Shown here: piece after piece, positions 54,681-64,000 of the stretch | How positions within the stretch are numbered: position 1 is the stretch's first letter | Layout: each line of letters starts with the position of its first letter | Assembly (NCBI GenBank): GCA_002786065.1 | Contig: NHNY01000014.1 | Coordinates: 310,001-374,000, forward strand | DNA: 64,000 bases | Origin: Microcyclospora pomicola | Taxonomy: Eukaryota; Ascomycota; Dothideomycetes; Capnodiales | Direction: 5' to 3' | Position numbers and translations under genes: made by a program | Notes under the pieces: generated by a model | Database searches by the model: none | Seen by the model: the letters and a program-made list of their open reading frames with translations, nothing else | What the model was told of the DNA's origin: nothing

Positions 54681-55350
54681 TGTGAGAGATGATGAGAAGA
54701 GAATTGGAGATGGAGTAAATGGGAGAATTTGGAGATAAGGAAGATAATTCTTTCTTTAAGATGAGGATGTGAGAATGGATGAGATGTTACCTGACCTTCA
54801 GCTGTAGGCGATGTAGATGTATATATCCCTGAGCCTGTAGACTTTCAAGTGTTGAAGCAATGGAAGTGTAGCCATGACGAGCGCGAATTGCGGCGGATAG
54901 TGCGGCTACATGTATCGGCATTGATGTTCATCAAGTCTCTCAGATCGGCCCAACAATACGCCTGAACGGCCAATAAGGCATCTTTGACTCAGGCACAGTA
55001 TCTTGGGTATGCTCCAGTGTCTTGACATCGAAGAGGTCCACGATAGACGTATGTATATATATATGTACGGTGAGTGTGGACATGTAAATGTCAAGCAGCA
55101 TCGACGACTTTAAGACCGCAAATAGCCGCGCCTGCACGACATCCCGCATCTTTTGACGTTATCAGCCAGCGGCAAAGCAACAGCAGTAGACTACACTGCA
55201 ACACCTGATGCTACCTTACACGTACAGCGTCCAGATTTGTGCTCTCCTAGCGTGAAGTATTTGCATCTTTCCATACATATCCCATCGCTCCCCTCTATCT
55301 CCATCAACTTCCTCTCTTCCTTCTTGCTCGCGTCTTCGAAATCCGCCACA
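54681..55350. promoter_or_regulatory. Shared upstream region of dehydrogenase and CYS4 genes
   Basis: 670-bp head-to-head interval. Contains an alternating TA tract near 55050-55066 and a C/T-rich leader (about 55260-55340) directly before CYS4. No binding site recognised. Confidence 0.45.
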
Positions 55351-57006
55351 ATGTCACATCTTACTTCGCCGACGCCCCGCAACCCTCCAGCGGTGATGAA
55401 CTCGATCCTGGAGAACATTGGAAACACACCGCTTGTACGCCTGAACCGAATACCTACTTCGGCCGGATTTGAGTGTTCGATATATGCAAAATGCGAGTTC
55501 TTCAATGCTGGCGGAAGCGTGAAGGACCGTATTGCTTTGCGCATGGTCGAGGCAGCTGAGAGAGAGGGACGCATCAAGCCTGGTCACTCAGTCTTGATTG
55601 AGCCGACGAGTGGTAACACCGGTATTGGTCTAGCGCTCGTAGGCGCTGTGAAGGGATACAGAACGATCATCACACTGCCCGAGAAGATGAGTAGCGAGAA
55701 GGTCTCGGTGTTGAAGGCATTGGGCGCAGAGATTATTCGCACACCGACGAGCGCCGCATGGGATAGCCCTGAATCACATATCGGAGTTGCGAGACGGTTG
55801 GAGAAGGAGATTCCTGGTGGCATTATCCTGGATCAATACAGCAACCCGAACAACCCTCTGGCCCACGAGTTAGGAACTGCTGCCGAGATTGTGGACCAAA
55901 CAAGCAAGGTCGAGGGCAAGCTTGTTGCTGTTATTGCTGGAGCTGGTACCGGTGGGACTATCACTGGCCTGTCTCGTGGTATCAGGAAAGCCCACGGAAA
56001 GAATGTCAAGATTGTGGCTGCAGATCCACAAGGCTCGATCTTGGCGGTTCCTGCTTCGCTGAATGACGACTTTAAGGACAAGCCCTACAAGGTCGAGGGC
56101 ATTGGCTACGACTTCATCCCGGATGTTCTGAAACAAGATGAGGTGGATCAGTGGTACAAGACGGACGATCGAGATTCCTTCTATTGGGCACGTCGGCTCA
56201 TCACTGAGGAGGGTTTACTTGTTGGTGGCAGCTCGGGCTCAGCAATGAGTGCTGCGATGAAGTACATCAAGGAGGCCAACCTAGGCCCTGATACGAGTGT
56301 CGTGGTGATCCTCCCAGACAGCATCCGCAGCTATCTCTCCAAGTTCGTTGATGACGACTGGCTAGCGGCCAACGATCTTCTGCCCCAAACCTTACCTCTG
56401 ACGGCCCCTTCCACCCCTAAGCTTGAAGCCAAGGACGCATCCGGCCAAGAAAAGCAGCTGGTCGAAGACGCGCCGCCCGCATCTCCTACAACGACAAAGA
56501 AATCCTCGGGCGGATACGGAGACGCCACAATTCGTGATCTTCGCCTCAAGCCTGTGCAAACAATCAGCGCTACTTCGACCGTGGACGATGCTATCGAATT
56601 GATGCGGGAGAAAGGCTACGACCAAATTCCGGTCACGTCCAGCACAGGCCGCAAACTTGTCGGGATGGTCACGCTTGGCAACTGCCTGTCCTACCTCTCA
56701 TCACATCGGATCACGGTCTCCAGTCCGGTCAAGGATGTCATGTTCAACTTCAGCAAATTGGATGAGGTAAAACCATTGGAGAAGAACCCACTTATTACGG
56801 AAGGCGAAGAGAGCAAGAGACAATTCGCCGAGATCACCGTCGATACGACCTTGGATGCTCTCGAGCGCTTCTTCGTGTGGAATGCGGCTGCGATTGTCAC
56901 AGAAAGAACAGAGGACAAGGGGCTGCAAGCATTGGCTGTGGTAACGAAGGTGGACTTGCTGGTCTGGCTTGTCAGGAAGGGCAGACAAGCGAGCGCGCAG
57001 CGCTAG
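55351..57006 (+). CDS. CYS4: Cystathionine beta-synthase, 551 aa
   Basis: PLP enzyme condensing serine and homocysteine to cystathionine, the first step of transsulfuration towards cysteine. Intronless; start at the ATG in CCACAATGTC, since the open frame upstream is leader-like. The catalytic fold covers about residues 15-370: NIGNTPLVRLNRIP, the PLP lysine Lys58 in GGSVKDR, PTSGNTGIGLA, and GAGTGGTITG for phosphate binding. The C-terminal part from ~420 has a CBS-domain pair (VQTISATSTVDDAIELMREK; VKDVMFNFSKLDEVKPL). No heme-binding N-terminal extension with the Cys/His pair of animal enzymes, consistent with fungal CBS. Near yeast Cys4 (507), with a longer linker before the CBS domains. 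Confidence 0.96.
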   Translation: MSHLTSPTPRNPPAVMNSILENIGNTPLVRLNRIPTSAGFECSIYAKCEFFNAGGSVKDRIALRMVEAAEREGRIKPGHSVLIEPTSGNTGIGLALVGAVKGYRTIITLPEKMSSEKVSVLKALGAEIIRTPTSAAWDSPESHIGVARRLEKEIPGGIILDQYSNPNNPLAHELGTAAEIVDQTSKVEGKLVAVIAGAGTGGTITGLSRGIRKAHGKNVKIVAADPQGSILAVPASLNDDFKDKPYKVEGIGYDFIPDVLKQDEVDQWYKTDDRDSFYWARRLITEEGLLVGGSSGSAMSAAMKYIKEANLGPDTSVVVILPDSIRSYLSKFVDDDWLAANDLLPQTLPLTAPSTPKLEAKDASGQEKQLVEDAPPASPTTTKKSSGGYGDATIRDLRLKPVQTISATSTVDDAIELMREKGYDQIPVTSSTGRKLVGMVTLGNCLSYLSSHRITVSSPVKDVMFNFSKLDEVKPLEKNPLITEGEESKRQFAEITVDTTLDALERFFVWNAAAIVTERTEDKGLQALAVVTKVDLLVWLVRKGRQASAQR

Positions 57007-57503
57007 TTGCTCTCCGGTCAGCTGAGGGTAGTGGAAGCTGGTTTCATTGACGTTTTATGGCGCATTTTGATTCGAGGTATGGTGGAAGAGGCTTCAACGC
57101 CGTATGCATAAAAGATAGATGCCGCAAGGTCGCGGCTGAGCCTCAATGCTTAATGATCAAGATCTGATGAATCAAGCTGTCGCCATGAACCATGTACCAT
57201 CAACGTCTACTGTATCTTGACATTGCTACTGCAATCTTGTGCGAGGATTTGTTGTGGTAGTTCATTCATGCTGCCCTGCTGTAATACCTGGACGCACGGG
57301 CCACCCTTGGTCTTGAAGTCGTCGCCGAAGGACGGAGTCGCCCACCATCGCAACTTCGACCACAGCTTGGACCCTGAACCGTACACCTCGAACACAACCT
57401 TTGTACAGTACCGGACCCCTGGAGCTAGAAACACGATGGTTGCTCCATAGGACCACTTTCTTGCGCGCAGAATCTCCAGGACTAACGCCCGGTGGAGGGG
57501 AGC
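57007..57503. promoter_or_regulatory. Intergenic between CYS4 and AFG1
   Basis: 497 bases between tandem genes. The frame before the AFG1 Met is open for only four codons. Nothing else recognised. Confidence 0.45.
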
Positions 57504-59159
57504 ATGGCTTCCATAGAAGCTGTGCGAGTGCTCCGAGGTATCATTCGGACGAGGAGGCTGCCGAATGCCCTGCTCCAGCAGCAACGGCGAACACTGTGTG
57601 TGGACTGTCTCGCGAAGCAGCGTCCTTACACCACTCGCTCACTCCGACCCGTCCTTGCAGCCAGGTCTGCAGTTGTTCACGTACCAAGAGCTGGGAAGTC
57701 GACAGCCGCCGGTTCAAGTGATGAGCCCTCCCGAGGGCCCATCGCGGAGTACGACGAGCGCGTGCGGACCGGACGCCTGCGCAATGATGTACACCAGCGC
57801 ACGCTGATCCAGTCACTACAGGACCTGCACGATATGTTGATGGCATACGAACCGCCGCCGGTGGTCCAGCCGACAATCGAAAGCCTACAGCCACAGCGAC
57901 GGACATCCTTCATCGGGTCATTGTTTGGCGGGAGTGGTGGGGAGCAGCAGCTTAAGCTCGAATTGCCGGAGAACCTGCCAAAGGGACTATACATGTATGG
58001 TGATGTGGGTAGCGGCAAGACGATGTTGATGGATCTGTTCTATGATACCCTACCGGAGAACATCCACTCCAAGACGAGGATCCACTTCCACAACTTCATG
58101 CAGGACGTGCACAAGGAGCTACACAAGATGAAGATGCAACACGGCAGCGACGTTGATGCCATTCCGTTCGTGGCGGCGACCATCGCGGAGAAAGCTACGG
58201 TGTTGTGCTTTGACGAGTTCCAATGCACTGACGTTGCGGACGCTATGATTTTGCGCCGATTAATCGAGAGCTTGATGGCACATGGCACGGTGCTTGTCAC
58301 GACTAGTAATCGCCACCCCAAAGAGCTGTACAAAAACGGCATCCAGCGTGAATCATTTATTCCATGCATCAACCTCTTGCTTGATCGCTTACGAGTGCTC
58401 AACCTGGATTCGACGACCGACTACCGCAAGATCCCGCGGCCGCCGTCAGGAGTCTATCACCATCCCCTCGACGGCGCGGCGAAATCGCATGTCGATCACT
58501 GGTTCCGCTTCTTGGGCGATTTCGAGAACGATCCGCCACACACCGCCACCCACCACGTCTGGGGCCGCGAGATCGCCGTTCCACGCGCCTCGGGATCATG
58601 CGCCATGTTCTCCTTCCAGGAGCTCATCGGTCGCGCGACGGGTGCCGCAGATTACATCGAGTTGTGCCGGAGCTACGACAGCTTCATCGTCACCGATGTC
58701 CCAGGCATGAACATGCGGAGCCGCGACCTTGCGCGGCGCTTCATCACGTTTATCGATGCCGTGTACGAAGCGCGGGCGAAATTAGTGCTCACGACGGCCG
58801 TGTCGTTGACGCAGCTATTCATGACCCGGGACGAGATCGGAGAGGCGTTAACGTCGAGCGCCGAAAAGACGGGGCCGGGTGGCGTGGCTGCTGCGGCTGC
58901 CAGCGAAGGTGCCGACGTCAACGATGCCATGCGCAGTTTAATGGACGATCTCGGGATGAACATGGACATGCTGAAGAACAGCAGTATCTTCAGCGGTGAT
59001 GAGGAGGCATTTGCGTTCGCGCGAGCGCTGTCTCGATTGAGCGAGATGGGTAGTAAAGAGTGGGTGGAGCGGGGGATGGGGCTAGAGAAGGACGGCGGAA
59101 GGAAAGAGAAGGATGATTGGGCGAGAGTCAAGTCGAACTTCCACCAAGACTCGAGATAA
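57504..59159 (+). CDS. AFG1: Mitochondrial AAA-type ATPase AFG1/LACE1, 551 aa
   Basis: Inner-membrane-associated ATPase that in yeast and animals promotes turnover of mitochondrially encoded respiratory subunits. Intronless; ATG 57504 begins a basic presequence (MASIEAVRVLRGIIRTRRLP). Walker A is GDVGSGKT at residues 166-173. Walker B is VLCFDEFQCTDVADAMI. RLIESLMAHGTVLVTTSNR holds the sensor-1 type Asn/Arg. HFHNFMQDVHKELH and SYDSFIVTDVPGMNMRSRD are hallmarks of the AFG1-like family. The C-terminal ~100 residues are more variable, with an Ala-rich insert (AAAAASEGADVNDAM). Length is a little above yeast Afg1 (509). Confidence 0.95.
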   Translation: MASIEAVRVLRGIIRTRRLPNALLQQQRRTLCVDCLAKQRPYTTRSLRPVLAARSAVVHVPRAGKSTAAGSSDEPSRGPIAEYDERVRTGRLRNDVHQRTLIQSLQDLHDMLMAYEPPPVVQPTIESLQPQRRTSFIGSLFGGSGGEQQLKLELPENLPKGLYMYGDVGSGKTMLMDLFYDTLPENIHSKTRIHFHNFMQDVHKELHKMKMQHGSDVDAIPFVAATIAEKATVLCFDEFQCTDVADAMILRRLIESLMAHGTVLVTTSNRHPKELYKNGIQRESFIPCINLLLDRLRVLNLDSTTDYRKIPRPPSGVYHHPLDGAAKSHVDHWFRFLGDFENDPPHTATHHVWGREIAVPRASGSCAMFSFQELIGRATGAADYIELCRSYDSFIVTDVPGMNMRSRDLARRFITFIDAVYEARAKLVLTTAVSLTQLFMTRDEIGEALTSSAEKTGPGGVAAAAASEGADVNDAMRSLMDDLGMNMDMLKNSSIFSGDEEAFAFARALSRLSEMGSKEWVERGMGLEKDGGRKEKDDWARVKSNFHQDSR

Positions 59160-59241
59160 AGGGGTGGGCTTTGAGAGGGAGGTGTCACATATCTCACCAT
59201 ATAGACGTTGTACATGGTTGTAAGGAGACAATAGAACGAGC

Positions 59242-60459
59242 TTATGACATGGCCACATCGCTAGACTCGGCTATCAGATCATCCACGTATTTGGGTAGAA
59301 GTGCGCCAGCGGTTTTGGCGGAGACAAAGCACTGCACAGCCTTTCGTTTCTCCCGGTCAGCCTTCACATGCTCTTCATCGGCCTGACTTCTGGTCATCAG
59401 CGGAACGATGTTTCCATCGTCCTGTTCGATCATGGCGTCTGCGACTTCATGCATCAGGTCGGACAACCACAGTCCCATCATGCCTCTCATCTGCAACAGT
59501 GGAGCACTGATATCGAACTCGGGCGTCACGAGCAGTTCGTCCAACCGTTCGGCGATCGGCAGTGCCTCCGCTAGTTCCTGCGCACGAATGGTCGCCGATG
59601 GTCTCACATCACCTGCGTCCAGAGCACGTTTCGAGCGGGCTTGCACTTCGTAGATCCAGATGTTGAACAGCGCCGGGTAGAAGATCAGCGACGTCTGCAT
59701 GTTCTGTGATCGCGCGTTGTGCGGGTATTGCAGAATCAGACGCTCGTAGTACTGGCGGGCGAGTCGGAAGCCCTCGTCAGAGATAACGGGGTCGACTAAG
59801 GGGCGCTCCGATGCAGACGCCTGACTCTCAACAGAGGCTTCCCGATGTTGCGTGTCAGCACCGGTGCGCGGTGGTTCGTTCGAGGGTGTACGACGCATAA
59901 GCAGTTCAGCCCCGACTTTCCACCGCTCATGCCGTCGAATATCGATGCCCTTGCCTTCGATCTCGGTCCGGAGCAGAAGAGCCCATGCGCGAGAGGCGCG
60001 GTCCCAGTCCTGTCGGAGCATGCATGTGTGCAGGATGGTGGTGAGATTGTCCACGTGGCAGCGCTTGAGGGAAGCTTCACTGCCTCTGTCTGCCGGATTG
60101 GATTGAAGCTTGAGTGAGGCGAGTTCGCTCGCGAGCTTTACCGGAGGCGATTTTGCTGTCTTTACCGCAGCGTGAGGGTATGGCGGAGGGGGCAACGATG
60201 GCTCCTCTCGTGAATAGCCCGCCACGTGATATGGGTCTTTTCTGGTGATGGGATGAACGTGAGTTGAGCTCTTGGGCAGTGACCGTCCTGGTCGTCTTGA
60301 CGAGTCGGTGCCTTGAAGATTTGTCTCATCGCTCTCGCTATCGCTGTCGATTTGTTGAGGACTACTGTCCGCGCGACGTCGTTTTTCCTTCAGCTCGCCA
60401 TCACGGGTAACAAAATCTGGCACCTGAGCTGGCACCGTCCGGTACACAGGGGCGTACAT
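59242..60459 (-). CDS. RRN11: Probable RNA polymerase I initiation factor Rrn11-like, 405 aa
   Basis: Likely a subunit of the core factor that recruits RNA polymerase I to rDNA promoters. Intronless; the ATG at 60459 is used, as the longer frame begins at GTG. The N-terminal ~130 residues are polar, with a basic patch (KEKRRRADSS) that could be a nuclear signal. The diagnostic part is the helical repeat CHVDNLTTILHTCMLRQDWD, then RASRAWALLLRTEIEGKGID with RRHERWKVGAELLMRR, which matches the TPR-like core of fungal Rrn11. Further helices follow (YYERLILQYPHNAR; FYPALFNIWIYEVQ; LLQMRGMMGLWLSDLM). Identification rests on these motifs alone, and the symbol is tentative. Divergent from the RING-H2 gene; convergent with AFG1, 82 bp between stops. 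Confidence 0.7.
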   Translation of the reverse strand: MYAPVYRTVPAQVPDFVTRDGELKEKRRRADSSPQQIDSDSESDETNLQGTDSSRRPGRSLPKSSTHVHPITRKDPYHVAGYSREEPSLPPPPYPHAAVKTAKSPPVKLASELASLKLQSNPADRGSEASLKRCHVDNLTTILHTCMLRQDWDRASRAWALLLRTEIEGKGIDIRRHERWKVGAELLMRRTPSNEPPRTGADTQHREASVESQASASERPLVDPVISDEGFRLARQYYERLILQYPHNARSQNMQTSLIFYPALFNIWIYEVQARSKRALDAGDVRPSATIRAQELAEALPIAERLDELLVTPEFDISAPLLQMRGMMGLWLSDLMHEVADAMIEQDDGNIVPLMTRSQADEEHVKADREKRKAVQCFVSAKTAGALLPKYVDDLIAESSDVAMS

Positions 60460-61029
60460 CGCCACGTCTCCGTACTGTCGTACATGAATGTTGTCCCTGT
60501 TACAGTCGACATTCGAGCGTCCCACTGGTGAAACTCGCCGCGGTATGATGTGTAGTGAATGGCCGCATGCGGGCAGGCATTATATGAGCCTGCGCTTCAT
60601 TTGCATGTTTCAGCTTCAGGCTAGAGCATCGACAAGCAACGTAACTCCGTGAAGCACGCTAGCTGCCTCCAAGGTTCACGCTCATCGTCAGCTAACGTTA
60701 ACACCTGACAACCTCCGCCATAGCCTGACTGCAGCCTCCCACCTCACCTACCTGGCCCTCACTACGACTGGCATTACTGTTCACTTTATTTCTCTTCTTC
60801 TTCTCCCTCGGATAGCTGTCCGATTTTGCGCCGTCGACATTGTTTTCCTCAACCCTTCCCCCTCCCTCCGTCGTCGATTCACTCCGGCACATCGGCACTC
60901 GTTCACTCTCCAGCCACCAACGACCCGCATGACCCAGGCTCGCGCCATGCGATAAGCGGACGGCGACACGGATGGGCTCTTCGTTCTCTTTCTAGTACAC
61001 TCGCTGGCTCTGAGCCATAGCACATCGTC
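60460..61029. promoter_or_regulatory. Shared upstream region of RRN11-like and RING-H2 genes
   Basis: 570-bp head-to-head interval. The RING side has a long C/T-rich leader (about 60720-60880) with TTCTTCTTCTC runs. No defined site. Confidence 0.45.
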
Positions 61030-63425
61030 ATGGGTCAGAACGCTTCGCAACCGGCCCACAGCGCAGACAACCATCCGAGCACGAGACGCTCGGTGCTGCG
61101 CCGCGGAACACAGACTTCGGCGGCGCCAGCAGATGACGGTAGTGATCAGTTGTTGAGTGCTGGCCAGCACGATCAGTCCCGCTCGCGTTCAGGAGAAGGC
61201 AATCACCGCCTATCACAGCTATTCCGCCGCGCCTCGACACGTCTCGAGCCCGCGGAATCCGCATCGGACCACTCACGAACGTCAGACTTGGTACAACGCA
61301 CACGAACGACTCTGCGCGATATTCTAGGGCGAGATGGTCTCGGTAGGCGACAAAGCGAGCGACACAGTAGCGGTGATCCCGCCATTAGGACTTCGATACT
61401 ATCACGAAGGTTGTCACATGCCCAGTCTGGACTTGGGAGGGACGCTGGGGACGATCGCTCCGCCCCAAGGCTACCCTCTATCGAGCTTTCTACTTCATTT
61501 GATAACGATCCTTTCGTACACCCCGACAACTTTGGATCAACTGGTTCGTCAAGCTCAAATCGGCGTTCAAATCTACGCTTCAACCCTCTCAGACACGACC
61601 GACCCTTCAGACACTTCACATCTTCCTTGCGCCGAAGACGCTCACCACAGCGCAACGATTCATTGCGGAGGAATGTTGGAAGTGAAGATCAAGCTACAAT
61701 GTTGAGCCGGTTGCTCTCTGTCGCAGCAGCAGCTACTGCCGCCACCTTGATGGGAGATGATCATCACGCGTTGAGCGAGGCGCGAAGTCTGACTGGAGGT
61801 GCTGGGATAGGAGATCTTGGTGGTGGGGGTGAGGATGGCAGTTTCGACGGGTTTCTCAGAGCCTTGCAAAACGGCAGGATAGCATCCGCCTTGCGGCAAG
61901 GCAATGATACTGACGCATCTCAAGAAGGCTCTTTGAACTTCTTTCGGATGTTCCGCTTTGGACCGTCTGGCTCTGCCGCTAGCGATACTATCCACAGCAC
62001 TGGATTGGGCGACTCGAGCGAAGCTAGCGATGCTGAAGAAGGTCGCATGGTACCCATCATTATTGTTGGTATTCGTTCCATCTCGCCAAACTCGGGCTCC
62101 AGTTCGCCAGAGGAGCTGCCACCATTCATCGATGCACTCGGCAACTTTCCCAGTCCTCTGCCGGCACATGCGCTTGGTACTCATGGCCACGATAGCATCG
62201 ACTCGATTCTTCGACCTCCACAAAACGGGACCTCGTTCAGGCATCGCCGCCGAGCCAGTATGGGTGGATTTGGTATGGGACGGAATCGTATCAGTGACCG
62301 TTTGGACGACCAAAGAGATCATCGCTCACCCGATCGCCGACGGGAGAGACCATGGAGCGTTGCCAGTTCGGGTTCCAGCAACGGGCCCAGGCCCCCACCA
62401 GTGACACCTGCTAGTCCAAGTCCCGAGCTCAGTCGGATGCCCAGCAGGAATGGCACTCCCAACCACTCTCGTCCCGCATCTTTCATCGCGAACAGCATGC
62501 GAGATATGGGTGATTCACAAAGAAACAGCGTGCTGAATCGTCTATCCGGCGTTGGCGCGCTCAGTGCACATAGCGAGGAGACTGTGTCCTTACGTTCCGT
62601 GGATTCAAGCGACAATCTTCTGTCCCAGCAATCCGAACCTGAATCATTTCGTGTTCACGCACACCGACGTTCCGACACAACGCCCAATATACACTTCCCA
62701 CGCTTCGCGTCTGGCCATCCGCGCCGTAATGGTGTTGTTGAACCTGATCATCTCCCACCTTTGTCACGAAGCAGCACTTCGAACGCGACCGATTCGTCCG
62801 CGGCCAACAATGCCGACGGCAGAGGCAGCAACAACGACAGTCGAAGTTGGATCATCTACGTGCTTGGCGGCTCTTACCCTGAGAACCACCCACTTCTCAC
62901 CACACCAAGCTTGTTCACGGAGAACCCGACATATGAGGACATGATGCTACTTTCAGCGCTGCTTGGGCCCGCAAAGGCTCCCGTGGCGACCGACGAAGAC
63001 ATACAGTCCGCGGGCGGTATCTACAACATTCAGCTGAGTAGTAATGCTGGAAGATCTACGGACGCTGCCAAGACCGCGCGTCTTGTTGCAGTTGCCACGG
63101 ACAGCGAGGAGCGAGTTGAGCTAGAAAAAGACCACCGATGTCTGGTGTGTTTGTGTGATTTCGAGATCGCCGAAGTGGCCCGAAAGCTGGTCAAGTGCAA
63201 CCACTTGTTCCATAAGGAGTGCATTGATCAGGTAAGCAAGATCCTGCCCACCACAAAGACTCTTGCAATAGCATCTTACTAACCATTCTCCAGTGGCTGA
63301 CTCAAGGCCGCAACTCTTGTCCCTTGTGTCGTGGTCAGGGTGTGGACGAGAAGGAACCCTCGAGCACTACAACAACGAGTGACGACACAACCAACGAAGA
63401 GGCCGCCAACGCCTCCACCACTTGA
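61030..63425 (+). CDS. RING-H2 protein with N-terminal myristoylation motif, 777 aa
   Basis: Predicted membrane-tethered E3 ubiquitin ligase. Exons 61030-63231 and 63294-63425; the 62-bp intron (branch CTAAC) lies within the RING and joins CIDQ to WLTQGRNSCPLCRGQG. The protein starts MGQNAS, a good N-myristoylation signal (Gly2, Ser6). Most of the length is Ser/Arg/Asn-rich disordered sequence with short conserved islands (ATMLSRLLSVAAAATAATL; MVPIIIVGIRSI; SWIIYVLGGSYPENHPLLT). The RING-H2 ligands are Cys704, Cys707, Cys723, His725, His728, Cys731, Cys743 and Cys746, a complete cross-brace. The same order of parts is found in a conserved but little-studied fungal RING family. Substrates unknown. 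Confidence 0.9.
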
Positions 63426-64000
63426 AGAGAAGCGCCAGCCTCGTGGTACTCTTCAGTACTATGTGTAGGCGATTCGATCGACTATGCATGTTCATTTCTT
63501 CACTTCTATGATGTTGCGATTTTGAAGCTTATGCATTATGACAATCGTCATATTAGGAGTCGGATGGAGCCAGGAGTCTTTTGACAGAGGACAAGGGAGC
63601 TGCAGCGACAGGATGCCGTCGTCATCAGCTCTCGGTGCTGATCAAGAGCTTCCACTCACTTTGCTATCAAAATTCTCGGGCGTTTTATGTGGGAGCCAGA
63701 GCGCGGCCAGTCAGGCCTTGTGCTGGGTCAAATCACAGCTAGCGACGAATGTCGTGCATGGCCACTTTGCATTTCACGAACTCATGACATTCCCGGGCAT
63801 CAGGTTTGACAGGGGGGCTGGGCTGGGCAGGGCAGGTCGGGGCAGAAGCATGGCGTCAGGCTGGCTCATTTACTGTAGCTGTATTGATTCATTGGCGAGA
63901 TATCGAGTTGAAGTCTCCATTCTCAGCAGATCTTGCGTCTCTCTCTAGCTCCCACTCTTTTATACCAACCGTCCTTTTCTCCATTTCAGCCGGCCGGGTT
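63426..64000 (+). promoter_or_regulatory. Intergenic, probable promoter/leader of a gene beyond the window
   Basis: No complete gene. The last 65 bases are pyrimidine-rich with a TTTATACC TATA-like element at about 63958-63965 and a TTTCAG that could be an acceptor, consistent with the start of a plus-strand gene past the window end. Confidence 0.35.

Noticed and set aside
53829-54692. 287-codon open frame antisense to the dehydrogenase gene
   Set aside because: Same codon-bias artefact; the opposite strand carries a complete, conserved enzyme.

Overview
The window is a gene-dense stretch of a nuclear chromosome from a filamentous ascomycete (Pezizomycotina). The evidence is short spliceosomal introns (51-116 bp, GT...AG, often with a CTAAC/CTGAC-like branch site), fungal protein families (Zn2Cys6 regulator, GH71 alpha-1,3-glucanase, LEU1 as a single fused isomerase, FOL1 fusion, secreted M28 aminopeptidase), an intron-bearing tRNA-Pro, and about 50-55 % GC. 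The style of several proteins (fungal kinase-like protein with a DINRRG motif, 2EXR/F-box-like protein) suggests Dothideomycetes, but that placement is inference. I find 28 protein genes and one tRNA. I recognise no transposon, LTR element, virus-like element or CRISPR-like array.

Layout. 0-7 kb: a kinase-like protein, the ArfGAP Glo3 and a secreted leucine aminopeptidase. 7-15 kb: LEU1 (leucine synthesis), a 2.3-kb non-coding stretch in front of OLE1 (delta-9 desaturase with fused cytochrome b5), and an MDR oxidoreductase. 16-23 kb: a Zn2Cys6 transcription factor followed by a 4.9-kb stretch in which I recognise no gene. 23-31 kb: eIF3g, then an accessory-looking block (TENA/THI-4 protein, Git1-like permease, class II aldolase, GH71 glucanase). 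32-38 kb: a Dabb-domain protein, condensin SMC2 and RPS17. 38-47 kb: a 2EXR/F-box-like protein, a CHIP-type TPR/U-box ligase, the folate enzyme FOL1 and a nitronate monooxygenase. 47-53 kb: a 66-residue membrane protein, tRNA-Pro(CGG), the SNARE UFE1, a Qdr-type drug transporter and an R3H protein. 53-64 kb: a hydroxyisobutyrate-dehydrogenase-like enzyme, CYS4, AFG1, a probable RRN11 and a myristoylation-motif RING-H2 protein.

Most genes are unrelated housekeeping functions (translation, ER-Golgi traffic, amino acid, folate and lipid synthesis, chromosome condensation, rRNA transcription). Many sit in head-to-head pairs that share a 370-900 bp promoter region: LAP1/LEU1, TENA/permease, SMC2/RPS17, FOL1/nitronate monooxygenase, UFE1/Qdr transporter, dehydrogenase/CYS4 and RRN11/RING. 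Exon boundaries were worked out by hand from splice signals, reading phase and family conservation; no transcript data were available.

I do not see a clear new multi-gene system. The items most worth a second look are a stop-free in-frame intron in the R3H gene that would add a hydrophobic segment, an altered sequence around the SMC2 R-loop, a strongly diverged N-terminal half of FOL1, the 4.9-kb unassigned stretch, and a conserved-looking 66-residue membrane protein.
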